From: Paralvinella palmiformis
Taxonomy: Eukaryota > Annelida > Polychaeta > Terebellida > Alvinellidae
Direction: 5' to 3'
Assembly (NCBI GenBank): GCA_025642065.1
Contig: JAODUP010000716.1
Coordinates: 1 to 64,000, forward strand
DNA: 64,000 nucleotides
Numbering within the stretch: the first letter of the stretch is position 1; every line of letters starts with the position of its first letter. The notes under the pieces are model-generated. The model had not been told where the DNA came from, searched no databases, and was given only the letters and a program-made list of their open reading frames with translations. A program made the position numbers and the translations under genes. Of the stretch, positions 22,215 through 33,104 are shown piece after piece.

Positions 22215-24755
22215 TACGACCTTATGGTGGTAATACCATTCTTTTTGCGATGCGCCCACGTAGTGGAAAACATCCAAAGTAGTTTGGGTCTGATGCCAGT
22301 AATTTGATCACTGTGCCAATAACACCATATAATGCACAGCTTTTCAAAATGTAAGTATTGGTCTTATTAACTGTCAGTCGATCTGTAATAAATCTGATGA
22401 AATATCTGATGTTGTTAAGGATATGGATCTTGATGCCTTGTCTTTAAAGAGACTTGGCTGACTGGTAATGTCTCAGACCAGAAAATTGTTGGTGATGTGA
22501 CTTCAGCTGGATATTCATTCCACCATGCAGCTCGGATTGACAAAAAAAGGTGGGGGTGTCGGCATTCTTCTCCGTGATTCTTTGAAGTGTGAAACCCATT
22601 TGAAAATTACCAACTGACTTTATATGGGGGGGGATAAGTGTTCGTGTAGCTATTATCTACCGATTACACCCCACAAAGAAAAATGGCCTGAAAGCAGCAG
22701 ATTTCTTCAAGGAATTTTCGGGCTTTGTTGACTCTTGCTACCAACAGTGGTCATCTGTTGATCTTAGGTGATTTCAATATACATTGGGATTGCCAGAGGA
22801 ATGCAGATACCAAACAACTGGCTGACATTTTTAGATCTGCCAATCTCAGGCAGCATGTCCAAGAAAGAACACACAGACATGGTCACATCTTAGATCTTGT
22901 CATCTCCCGTGATGATGACAATTTGATTAAAGATGTGTCTGTGTCTTCCATGCTGTCTGATCATTTCTTTGTTGACATTAATGTATCTTTATAGAAACAA
23001 TCTGTTTCAGCTAAAGTTATTTCATATAGAAGATATAAGTCAATTGACAAGGAGGTTTTTCTTGCTGATCTGGAGTCTCTTCCTGGTATTGGATCCACCG
23101 GATGATGTGGATCATCTTGGATCTCATGATAATACATTGAGAGACATTGTATATCAACATGCACCTTTGGAAAAGGAAATCCAAGCAGACCATGCTTCCG
23201 GTATAATAAAAACATACAGGCTGCAAAGGCCAAAATTTGTGAGCGGCTGTGGGTCGGACCAGTTTGTATGTTCAAGGTCAGTAAAAATTTTTGTTAAAAA
23301 ACCCTTGCCTCTGCTAAATCTGAATATTATAATAAAAAAATCAAAGCATCCAAGGAAAACAAAGGACTTTTTTCAGTGTTGTAATAAAGTATTAAAAAAC
23401 TTTCCCTTCTAAAAATATCAACTCAGATAAAGATATGGCCTATTGTTTTAATAACTTCTTCCTTCAAAAAAATTAAAAATACATGTGGGTTCCCGTCCAG
23501 CACCTTATCCCGGGGAAGCCATTGGTAGAAAGTCCTGCATATCCATGATGGATACTTTGAGCCTTTTACAGAGACTGATATCAGACAGTTGCTGAAAAAG
23601 TCATCTAATGCTTTCTGTGCAGTTGACCCTATGCCTACATGGCTTGTGAAGTTTCTGGATGTTCTGATAAACCCAATTACAAATATAGTTAAAAATCATT
23701 ATCTCTGGGTGTTTTCCCAAGATCCATAAAGCTGCCCTTGTAAAACCATTAATAAAAAAACCCAAAATATGGACTGTAATATTCTAAACAATTACAGACC
23801 TGTTTTAAATCTTACATTTTTATCTAAAGTTATAGAAAACATTGCTTTCCCTAAACAAATATTTAATCAATAATAATTTAAGAAACACTACAGTCTGCCT
23901 ATAAAAGGGGTCACAGCACTGAAAACCTTGGTTCGGAAAAATATATTATGATGTCAATTGATCAAGGTAAGCCAATAATACTTGTTCTTCTGGACCTGTC
24001 TGCTGGTTTTCAGTTGACCATAATGTACTTTTTCTTTTTAAAAACATGTTTGGTCTGCAGGTAAGTACTTGAATGGTTTAATCCTATCTGGAACAACGCT
24101 GCCAGAGAGTGTCTGTTCATGGTATTTTATCTGACATTCAGTTTTTGTTATCTGGTGTACCACAGGGTTCAGTTCTTGGTCCTCTGGTTTTCACAATGTA
24201 TACCCGTCCTCTTGGGATCATTGCGCAGCGATATGCGGTTAAATATTACTTGTATGCTGAAGACACACAGCTGTATATATCACTGGATCCTGACAAAAAC
24301 TACATTGGCTACCTCTTAGACAGCGTATCCATTTTAAGATTCTGTTAATAACTTATAAATCTATTAATGATATGGCGCCAGAATACCTGTGTGAACTGGT
24401 TTCCATTAGAAGGTTATCCCGAAAACTCAGGTCATCCAGTCAGATACTACTGCCGGTGCCAGTGTCTCGGCTCAAGTCATATGGTGATTGTGCGTTTAGT
24501 GTTGCAGCCCCCACTTTGTGGAATAAGTTGCCGGCAAATATTAGAAATGCGTCGACTCTTGGAAATTTTAAGTCTCTTCTAAAAACACATCTATTTAAGG
24601 TCGCTTTCACAGATAAATAAATTATTATCTTTTAAATCATTACAGGGTTTTTACAGACATTATTTGGGGTATTATTATATTACATATTATTTGTACATCG
24701 CCTTTGAATGGCTCCTGCTAGTTAGGGTGCTTTATTAAATATACATTATTATTAT
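22215..24755 (+). mobile_element. LINE with APE endonuclease and RT, broken (CR1/L2-like group)
   Basis: Order on the plus strand: endonuclease start (about 22350-22620; INCQSICNKSDEI, LKETWLTG, GGGVGILL), endonuclease end (22725-22994; LLILGDFNIHWD, HGHILDLVISR, SDHFFVDINVS), linker, RT palm (23570-24060), VPQGSVLGPLVF and YAEDTQLY (24150-24290), and a C-terminal tail LPVPVSRLKSYGDCAFSVAA..WNKLP to the stop at 24620. The region between the YAED motif and PLRQRIHFKIL is deleted. Frameshifts occur throughout, and YADD reads YAED. The 3' end is GTGCTTTATTAAATATAC plus (TTA)n, the short-repeat tail typical of CR1/L2-type LINEs. Dead copy. Confidence 0.85.
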
Positions 24756-25191
24756 TATCACTGGTATCAAGTTCGGTTTTGAACCGGCCTGTAGGACTTC
24801 AGACCAAATTCTTTGCTGAGATGTCTCAAAAGAGTACTTGAACTCATTGCTGTATCATTTAAGGGTGTGGGTCGCGTATTACCATCTGTTTCATTGAGTG
24901 GTCTTCTATGGATGACCAAACCCTTTCTTGTCACGAAACGTCCCATGAGCATTGAAAATGACGATACCAATGTGCACCGCTGTCTTGGAGCAAGGCAATT
25001 TAGCAGCAAGGTCAGTTTATGTGTATCCTTATCCATGTACATAACTATTTGTGGTCTTCGAACTTCTGCCAAAGATATTTTTTGCCATTTTATGGATGTA
25101 GAAATGACTGAAATAATACACAACGACACCAACAGCAGTAGTCAAATAACCAGCAAATTCTGACTGGGCTTAATGTTTCATGACCCAAATT

Positions 25192-25192
<1 letters not shown>

Positions 25193-25227
<35 letters not shown>
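25193..25227. repeat. (TA)n microsatellite
   Basis: Pure (TA)n preceding the second copy of the dispersed repeat first seen at 55-180. Confidence 0.9.
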
Positions 25228-25229
<2 letters not shown>

Positions 25230-25329
25230 GTACTCATTAGCCTGTGGAGCCCAGCTAATCCGAGTTTTTTCATAAGTGTTAAATGTGGCACGACCACAGG
25301 GAAAGATTGCATGCAACCTATGTTTGTAA

Positions 25330-25330
<1 letters not shown>
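25225..25330. repeat. Dispersed repeat, copy 2 (partner at 55-180)
   Basis: GGTACTCATTAGCCTGTGGA to about GCATGCAACCTATG aligns with the block at 55-180. Confidence 0.6.

Positions 25331-25333
<3 letters not shown>

Positions 25334-25404
<71 letters not shown>
25334..25404. repeat. (GT)n microsatellite
   Basis: About 70 bp of (GT)n. It abuts the left LTR exactly where the first 27 bp or so of the right LTR (TGTTTGTCGGTGTAG...) should be, so it has replaced or grown out of the LTR start. Confidence 0.95.
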
Positions 25405-25408
<4 letters not shown>

Positions 25409-25733
25409 ACCACGCATACAGTCACAACATAAATATATTTGTTCGTGTTTATTTGGTTCAACATACAAAACAAAACCCCTGTAGCAAAGCCGCTGGGCAC
25501 AAGCCTTACACCATCTCCTTTTCGTCCTGCCAATATATATTAAATTTTCTGTTATGATTGTGCTTCTGGTAAAACAATCTGCCTTGCTCAACAAACAAAG
25601 GTCTTATGATCAACGGAAGTCAACATCGGCGCCACTCCCCGAACCACGTGATTGTTTTGGCGGGAATACGCTGCAGGTCTTGTGACCGATGGAATATTCC
25701 TGATTGTATTGTTTATTTACACTAGGTTATATA
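25405..25733 (+). mobile_element. Left LTR (5' LTR of a plus-strand LTR retrotransposon)
   Basis: Nearly identical, in direct orientation, to 32010-32338: TTGACCACGC, ATTTGGTTCAACATACAAA, CACCATCTCC, TGGCGGGAATACGCTGCAGG, TTTACACTAGGTTATATA. It is followed at once by a primer-binding-like sequence. Few differences separate the two LTRs, suggesting a not very old insertion. Confidence 0.75.
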
Positions 25734-25752
25734 TGGTGGCAGCGTTGGATTC
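25734..25752 (+). promoter_or_regulatory. Primer-binding-site-like sequence
   Basis: TGGTGGCAGCGTTGGATTC directly follows the left LTR. A TGG start and this general form are common at the leader start of Ty3/gypsy elements. It implies that the outer element reads on the plus strand. Confidence 0.55.
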
Positions 25753-25900
25753 CTGTCCTCAGGATATAACGAACCTACTTAGATCAGAATCATTCACACC
25801 ATACAACTTTCATATAATTTTGTTTGGGGGGGGGGACTTTTTAAACAAAATACAATATAATACATACAGTACAACAATAAAATATGAGCCTTATCTCTTC

Positions 25901-26860
25901 TTATCGTAGCTTTCTACAAATAGCATCAGAATAATCTGTATATTTAACATGAGAACTAACTGTAGTTTCCTGTGTTATTGCAGATGTAGGCAAGTGAAGA
26001 GGATTAGAATGTTTGCCTGCTGTCGTTCTAGAACTTCTACGCTGTGGCACGTGTGAAATCCGTTGTTTTTGTCTTCGAGTACTTGTCTCATTTGGGACTT
26101 GTGACATTAGAAGGGTTTCATCTTCGCTACTACTAGTTATATCTTTGTTTTTCTCCAGTTGTTCATCACTTTGTACGCCAGATTCGAACTGCAACGTGTT
26201 CACTCGATTCACAACCTCTGCCTTGTTGTCTGAAAGACGTTCCACGAGGTAAGCACTGTTGTCTTTGGATACCTGTCCAATGACCCTATAGGGTATCATG
26301 CTCCAGACATCTTGAATTTTATTGCGGCCGCTAATACGGTTGCGAAGTAATACCGTTGTACCTACTAGCAGGGTTGATGGTCGTGCAGTATTATCGTGAC
26401 GGTTTTTCCTTGTCACTGCATCTTTCAACCGCTGGTGATGTAATTCAACCCACCCATCTGTGTTTGTCCTAAGGTTGGGCTGGTATGATAGCAAATGATC
26501 TATTGGTAGTCTAGCTTCACGGCCGAAAAACAGAAAATATGGTGTATAACCAGTGCTAGAGTGTGGTGTGCAATTATACGTAAACACAACCTCCTATAAA
26601 TGTTCAGGCCATTTCAGTTTTTGCTCAGCTGTTAACGTTCGCAATAAATTGTGCATAGTTCTGTTAAATCTTTCCGCCTGAGAATTCCCTTCCGGATGAT
26701 ACGGACTGATACATTTTGCATAGTTCAAAAGTGATGTTGTTTTCAAAAGATTTACCTTGATCACGCTGTAATCTTTCGGAAATTCCGAGTTTCTGGATCC
26801 ATTCTCTAACTGACACACGACTAACTGTTTTAGCTGTCTGGTCTCTAGTGGGCACTGCAA
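25901..26860 (-). pseudogene. Ty3/gypsy integrase, C-terminal part
   Basis: Two minus-strand segments, 26860-26594 and 26587-25901, separated by an in-frame TAG. The first has the catalytic glutamate block ([15 protein letters not shown]). The second has the family signature TPYFLFFGREARLPID and a long Arg/Ser-rich tail ending at 25901. Integrase joins element DNA to the genome. This copy cannot make the full protein because of the stop and a frameshift near 26750. Confidence 0.85.
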
Positions 26861-27347
26861 TAGTATACTTCGTAAAGATATCTGTTATCACCAATACATT
26901 TTCTATGCCAGAGCTGGATTTCTCAAGTAGAGTGAAGTCCAGAGCTACAATCTGTAGTGGCCTAACAGCTTTCACGTGTGACATGTATGGTTTAGTTTTT
27001 AGAGTTGGTTCCTTAGCAACTCGGCATCGTATACTGGCATATGCTATTATCGCCTTGCTTTTATCTTGAATTTGTGACAGGATGGCTCCGAACCCATCAA
27101 GACTAGCGTCAACTTCTAAACAAAAGGGTATTTCAAAATCTGGAAAACCAAGTAATGGTGCCGAGGTGAGTTTATCTTTTATGGATATAAAGGCTAGTTC
27201 GCATTCATTCGTCCATCTATCCCCTAGTCCTTTATTGTTCTTTTGTTTCTGCTTCTTTCGAGTTCCTGTGGCAAGCAAGTCTGAGAGAGGGCCAGCGATT
27301 TGAGCAAAACCGCGAATATACCGCCTAAAGTAGCTTGCTAAACCCAT
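26664..27347 (-). pseudogene. RT end fused to integrase core by a deletion
   Basis: The minus-strand ORF opens with the RT connection block (GLASYFRRYIRGFA), then the start of the RNase H region (FEIPFCLEVDAS..GFGAILSQ), and then jumps from IIAYAS straight into the integrase core ([20 protein letters not shown]). Most of RNase H, including its later catalytic positions, and the HHCC zinc-binding domain of integrase are missing. The reading frame stays open across the joint. Reverse transcription and integration by this copy's own proteins are not possible. Confidence 0.8.
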
Positions 27348-27448
27348 GGATTGTCGAACAGCTTTCTCGGTAGTCGGTCGTGGGAAATTTTCAACAGCTC
27401 GGATCTTTGATTAATCGGTTTGGATTCCTTCAGCTGATACCGTATGTC

Positions 27449-28300
27449 CTAAAAACGTAACACTTTCCTTAAAAATTGGCATTTTTCTGGCTTCAACTTG
27501 AGTCCGAATTGCCGTAATCTCTTAAATATGATATCCAACTGTGTAGTCATTTCTGTGATTGTTTCGCTGTACAGGAGCATGTCATCCAGATATACAATGA
27601 GTCCTTTTCCATATAGATCACTAAAACACTTGCCCATTAGTCTTGAGAAGGTTGCTAGGCTATTACATAATACAAATGGAGGACGATAAAGTGATCCAAG
27701 TGCACGAAATGCAGTTTTCTCCTGGTCAGCTTCATGAACTTTCACCTGTAGATAGCCTTGGGTCAAATCGAGGGAACTGAAATATTTTTTACCTTTCAAG
27801 GATTCTATGCATTCATCGATTCTGGGAAATGGAAATGCATCTTTCACAGTGAGTTCATTCAGCTGTCTATAGTCAATGCAAGGCGTAATTTCCCCGGATT
27901 TTTTGCGTATTAGCACCATCTGCGACGCATAAGGACTTTCACTTTCTGTAATCATTCCACCATCTATCCAATCCTGCAACAATTGGCGAAGTTCTGATAT
28001 AACTTGTGGTGGTACTCGTCTGTCTGGTTGTTTCACGGGTATGTCCGATATAGTCTGTATTCGATGTTCAACTGCATCTTTAAATCCTATGTCGTTTTTG
28101 TCCTTTGAGAAGACATCACTATATTCGTGGAATAAATTTCTGAGTTTTTCATCATCGGATTTAGTCATCTTGATGTCACCAATGTTCACATCGTATGGCA
28201 AATTCTGCCAACTGTGATGACTAAGCACAACGTCTGGTTTCTGTATATCAACAACAAAACGTCCTTCTTCAGTCATTGATATATCAATATTTGGCTTCAT
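27449..28300 (-). pseudogene. Ty3/gypsy reverse transcriptase
   Basis: 283-codon minus-strand ORF with the ordered RT blocks: SPYASQMVLIRKKSG, CIDYRQLN, YFSSLDLTQGY, FSRLMG and the catalytic YLDDMLLY, then LKLKPEKCQFL. Upstream residues (FHEYSDVFSKDKNDIG) are the usual spacer between protease and RT. It ends at a frameshift near 27449, and the frame resumes at 27440-27350 with a further stop. Function in active relatives: synthesis of cDNA in the cytoplasmic particle. Confidence 0.9.
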
Positions 28301-28542
28301 TACCTCACAAGTACATATCTCTGCTATCCTGATTGATATCCTATAGATATTTCACTGTTTGCAGGAATAATCAAACTGTTCTTGGTTTTCACCATGCCTA
28401 TTACGTTGGATTCGTTATGTGTATCTTTCATATATATTGATTATGATAAAACCAAGTGCTCCTCATACTTATGTACAATACTGCTCAACTCCTGTGCTAG
28501 TAAACACTTATTCTGTAGTTGAGAGGCTTGGTGAATTAAATT

Positions 28543-28881
28543 TCATCCTATTACGCCTGGAACTGTTTCTTTGCGTTTCTGCACTGCAATACTGACAGGG
28601 TCTTGCACGACAATGACATAATTATCCGGAAACTCATTGGCTTGTATGGTCACAAATGTTCTAAATATACCGACTGTTGGTATTGTGAGTCCATGCGATA
28701 CATTCAAACTAATCCATGTGCTACCTGTACGAACCTTGTCCTTGAAGTGAACATTGTAGTATGTCTCGGTAATAGTCGTCACTTGAAATCCAGAATCGAT
28801 TAAACATCGGACTGGAATATCTCCAAACATTGCATCAATTTCTGGACACTCTCCAATTAACTTCTTGCGCTCAGAATACAT
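28543..28881 (-). pseudogene. Ty3/gypsy aspartic protease region
   Basis: 112-codon frame with the retropepsin active-site motif CLIDSG and the following TTITE. It is cut off from RT by stops between 28543 and 28310. It would process gag-pol in an active element. Confidence 0.75.
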
Positions 28882-28969
28882 AAAAGTTTCTTCAATAAGA
28901 TTAACATGTTTGGGGTCCTTTACAGATCCACTCGACTTGGACTCCTCTATGTCGAGTGGCTCTAGTTGG

Positions 28970-29972
28970 TTAAATACGAATAATTTTGACGGCGGTCACG
29001 TCTCTTTTTTTGACACAAAAACGTTCAAGATGATTTGGTTCCTTGCAATAATTGCAAATAATTGGATCTTGATATTGTTGAACTTGTTGACAGTCCTCAC
29101 TCTGATTACCCGGATTGCTAACTTTAGGCTCATTTATGTGTCCTCCTGGATAGCCATTTTGTTCAGTACTGCTAATCCTGGTGTAGTTGTTTTGGACTTC
29201 ACCTCTGTTCCTAACATGGATGTTCCCGCTATGATATCCTTGACGATTTCCTCTGTAGTTTCCAAGGTACCTTCCTCGGTAGGAATCCAGATAATCTCTT
29301 TGATCGTGGTACGACTGTTGTGGGTGAGATTGCTTATTCAATCTTTCTTCAATGCTTTGTAGCTGTTTCTGTTGCATCTGCATGAACTGCATGATGTTAT
29401 CAAGCTTTGCAGATTCTGCTGCATTCGCAGTACTTACAGCTTCCTGTGTCATGTGTTCTTTTTCGATTGTGCATGCGTCTTTGATCCATTCATCAGCTTC
29501 ATTACGAAGTTGATAAAACTCCATATTAGGTATCTCCTTATTCAGACATTTCAATTCTCGTCTGAGCGAGACATCAAGAACGCCTTCTGCAAATTTTTAT
29601 TTCAGCATTACATCTGCTTCCCTAAGTAGTGATGGGTTAAGCTTCTCCATCTCCAGGATCATCTGGATCAAAGACTGGGAGTAACCATCAAGAGACTCGC
29701 CAACTCTCTGTTGTCTTGAGAAAAGTTTTGCTGCATTTGTGTCCACGTATCTTTCTCACTATACACTTTCTTCAAAATATCTAAAACTTCAGTATAAGGT
29801 GCGTGATCCACGAAGTTCATAATCATATCAACTTTTTTAGACTTTGTCTGGCAGATCACTGTAGTGGAATACGATTTTGCTTCCTCTTCTTGTTTGGTAA
29901 TCTTGAGTTCTGCAGCTTTGAGTTTTTCTGCGAGTTCTTGAATAGTTTTGTTGAGTTGCTCTCCTATGGTTG
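28970..29972 (-). pseudogene. Ty3/gypsy gag with one CCHC zinc knuckle
   Basis: Reading down from 29972: a Lys/Glu-rich coiled-coil-like start (QLNKTIQELAEKLKAAELKI), a capsid-like middle (29859-29668 and 29554 on), a Gln-rich stretch (MQMQQKQLQSIEERL), and a nucleocapsid knuckle CNYCKEPNHLERFC (C-x2-C-x4-H-x4-C). The expected initiator position reads ATA in CCATAGGAGAG, so the start codon seems lost. Frameshifts break it near 29600-29670. Confidence 0.75.
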
Positions 29973-29979
29973 TAAATTA

Positions 29980-31720
29980 ATATCACTGTCCTTTAATCCT
30001 CACAATAATATACATGTACTATATATTTACGGTGCACACTCGTACAGTACACAAGTGGAATACGTATTTGGTGCAACAAGAAATCGTGCAATATTCAGTT
30101 ACAGAACTGATAGTTTAAAAATATTTTAGTATTATGTAATGTAGCTTAGAAATTATGGTATTATGTAGTATACATACATTCACCATACACATTCAATATT
30201 CTGATCTATGTATGGAATAGTTTAATACAGTTTAATATACTTATTTGACGATAACAAAATTTGAATACCTAGCAAATAAAATAATTATTTAATTATTTAT
30301 TAATTTAATTTAATATATAATTTTAAAATGTAATATTGAATATAATTTAAGTTAATTATTTGAATATTTTTAAATTATAATACATCTGAAATAATAGAGT
30401 TGAACTCAATTATTCATTTATTAAAATGAATAATTAAATTTATTAATAAGCTTATTACGTTATTAATATATTGGAACTTGAAGTTTTATTTAAAATTATT
30501 TAAATAAAACTTCAAGTTATCTGAAGTGAAGTCTATTTATGATTAATCTTGCTAACTTATCACTATTAATATTTTAACAGAAGTACACAATGTACTATAG
30601 AAGAACTAATTGCACTTATTAACAAAATACTAAGTAAAATTAAATATACTAGCAAGATGTAGCTAATGTAATTCCAGCATCTTCAGGAAGGCAAGGTGAA
30701 TTGTGCAAGGTCATTAAGCAGAACAACCCTGAAACAAGGTCAAGTCTGAAAATGAAACAATTAATACTAACAAAAAATAATTAAGTTAAAAAAAAACTAT
30801 CTGCCTTCATAAATGTCAGTCATGAAAGAAATTAATCAATTAATCAGAATTTAGATATCAACTTAACTAATATAAATAACAGGCTAAATCTTACAATTAA
30901 TGGGAAGATGGCTGTTCGATAAAATGTATTAAATAAGTACAAATATCAAACACAACATATCAAAAAGAAATGAATTGAATTGTTCAATTTTAAATTGAAG
31001 TAAAATACATTAAGGTATTAATTGACAAACACATTTGAATTAATGAAGTAAATTATCTTGATAACAAAATTATTTGAATAAGAAGGGAAAATCAAAAAAA
31101 ATAATATATTTTAATATTTTAAATTATTTCAAAGTAACAATGAAAAAGGGAAAAACAAAAATTAGTTGAATTTTTAGATATTTAATGTTAGCAAAATAAT
31201 TGAAGTATTTAAAATTAACTATGATACATGAACAAAAAAACAATGTAAAAAGAAATTTAAAAATTTAAAGATAATTGAACTTATAAAAAATATGATATTA
31301 ATAAAAAAAACATAAAACTCGTTGCTTAAATATTTAACTTGGTAATTTACCATTTAAAAAATAACTGAAATATTTAACAATAATTTTGATGACAATATAT
31401 AACATATAAGGGAACAGACAAAATGCAATATTCCAATAATTAACTCATTAAGTTACAATTTAGCAAAACAAGTGAAATATTTAAATAGTGATAATTTTCA
31501 TACAATAGAATTTGGAATATTCAATATTAAATAGACAGCAATGATAGGTATGTAATTCTGAGAATAAATAGGCGAAGTCATAAAGAGACCTATTCACTGA
31601 CTAGATGCCAGAACTTGCAATTAACATTTTGTATTGATAAATATAAGGACATAAATAACGCCTTATTTCGGCATGTACAATGTACAGTAATATAGGACAA
31701 TCAATATACGAACGTACTTT
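29980..31720. other. Very AT-rich, hairpin-prone island
   Basis: About 1.7 kb of strongly A+T sequence with no ORF of note and no matching copy in the window. Several perfect or near-perfect short palindromes lie within 30400-30520. It sits between the gag remnant and the SINE/right LTR, so it is either inner-element leader or DNA captured within the outer element. Confidence 0.5.
30475..30518. other. Perfect 20-bp stem hairpin
   Basis: AACTTGAAGTTTTATTTAAA at 30475-30494 is followed by a 4-nt loop and its exact reverse complement at 30499-30518. A second one, AATTATTCATT/AATGAATAATT, lies about 60 bp to the left at 30409-30436. Confidence 0.9.
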
Positions 31721-31744
31721 AGTTCCGAAGATCAGTTCAATAGT

Positions 31745-31925
31745 TGCTCGATGATGATGATGATGATGATTGATGTTTTACCGCCACTTGTCGAAAGATC
31801 TCCAAAGGTAACGAAGCAAAGTCGAAGATCAAACGCCCTCCAGATATGCGCACGCAGAGATTCGAACACGGATGGCAGTGATCTGTGATCCAACACGCTA
31901 CCGTAAGACCACTGTTGACTTCTTA
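31745..31925 (-). mobile_element. tRNA-derived SINE (family B), minus orientation
   Basis: On the minus strand a tRNA-like head (GTAGCGTGTTGGATCACAGA, TTCGAATC box-B core) is followed by a body with TACCTTTGGAG and a tail CGGTAAAACATCAATCATC with (ATC)n. It matches the copies at 41197-41600. It lies inside the LTR pair. Confidence 0.75.
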
Positions 31926-31974
31926 TGCGATGGAGTTTTGCTTTCGACAGACTCATTCGTCGTTTTCACACGTT

Positions 31975-31982
31975 ACGGGGGG
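31975..31982 (+). promoter_or_regulatory. Polypurine-tract-like ACGGGGGG before the right LTR
   Basis: ACGGGGGG is followed immediately by TGTTTGTC, the start of the right LTR. A short purine tract at this place primes plus-strand DNA in LTR retroelements. It agrees with the primer-binding-like site at 25734 in giving the outer element plus orientation. Confidence 0.5.
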
Positions 31983-32331
31983 TGTTTGTCGGTGTAGTTC
32001 GCGGCGCCATATTTGACCACGCAAACAGTCGCAACATAAATCTATTTGTTCGTGTTTATTTGGTTCAACATACAAACAAAAACCTGTAACAAAGCCTCTC
32101 CGCACAAACCTTACACCATCTCCGTTTCGTCCTGCCAATATATTTAAGATTTTCTGTTATGATTGTGCTTCTGGTAAAACAATCTGCCTTGCTCAACAAA
32201 CAAAGGTCTTATGATCAACGGAAGTCAACATCGGCGCCATTCCCCGAACCACGTGATTATATTGGCGGGAATACGCTGCAGGTCTTGTGGCCAATGGAAT
32301 ATTACTGATTGTATTATTTATTTACACTAGG

Positions 32332-32338
<7 letters not shown>
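31983..32338 (+). mobile_element. Right LTR (3' LTR of the plus-strand element)
   Basis: 356 bp starting TGTTTGTCGGTG and ending GGTTATATA, where a (TA)n tract continues. It is the direct repeat of 25405-25733. The first 27 bp exist only in this copy. Confidence 0.75.

Positions 32339-32387
<49 letters not shown>
32333..32387. repeat. (TA)n microsatellite
   Basis: Long pure (TA)n at the outer end of the right LTR; it may have expanded from a TATA target site. Confidence 0.95.
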
Positions 32388-32390
<3 letters not shown>

Positions 32391-32394
32391 TTTT

Positions 32395-32885
32395 CTTACC
32401 ATATTTCTTGGTTGAGAAAACAATGAATTCGGTCTTATCCTTAATCAATTTCAACATGTTCCTGTTCATCCAAATATCTATGTGTTCAGTTCAAGCTTCA
32501 ATTGAAGATGAAATATCATCTCATTTATTACATGGCTTTAAAATCATGTACACTTGTGGATCATCGGCATAACAAAGATATTTTATATTGTACCGCTTAA
32601 TAAATTCACCAACAGGTTTGGTGTACATACAATAATTCTTTGGTCCTAAAATTTATCCCTGTGGTACGCCAAAAAGACCTACATCTGGTGATGGTTTGTC
32701 AGCCACTGAAACACACCTGTTACGACTTTCTAAACGCTTCAGTAGTGTTGGATGATCGATTACATCGAGGCTGCAGATAAATCAAACATAATATTAATGC
32801 AGTCGTGGATCCTTCATCAAGGGCCTGAGGAATGTCACAGTGCACTTTAAAGAAAGCAATTTCTGTTGAATTTTATATGATTTAT
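32395..32885 (-). pseudogene. Decayed LINE reverse transcriptase fragment
   Basis: On the minus strand from about 32830 down: DLSAA-type palm block, DHPTLLKRLESR, then GVPQG.ILGPKNYCMYTKPV, YLCYADDPQVYM (catalytic YADD kept), and NRNMLKLIKDKTEFIVFS near 32470-32415. The order is intact but stops and frameshifts break it. The same RT type as at 12580-13000. Confidence 0.75.
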
Positions 32886-33104
32886 TCCACTTAAACTGTG
32901 ATATGAGCTAAGATGATAAATCATCGATATGAATAGTTGACATCATGGATAGTACGAAAACAGGTTACGATATTACAGTTCAGCGAAGCTTGTTGCTGTT
33001 CCGTAGTTCTTGTTATAATGTTACGCTTACTGGTGGAGTCATTGCTCAAGCAATATCAGGAGTATGTCTTGAAGGGGTTGTGTTTTCTTGTCTACAACTG
33101 GAGG

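Noticed and set aside
26013..26252. Plus-strand ORFs across 25.9-30.1 kb
   Set aside because: They are shadows of the minus-strand gag-pol remnants, which carry the recognisable motifs.
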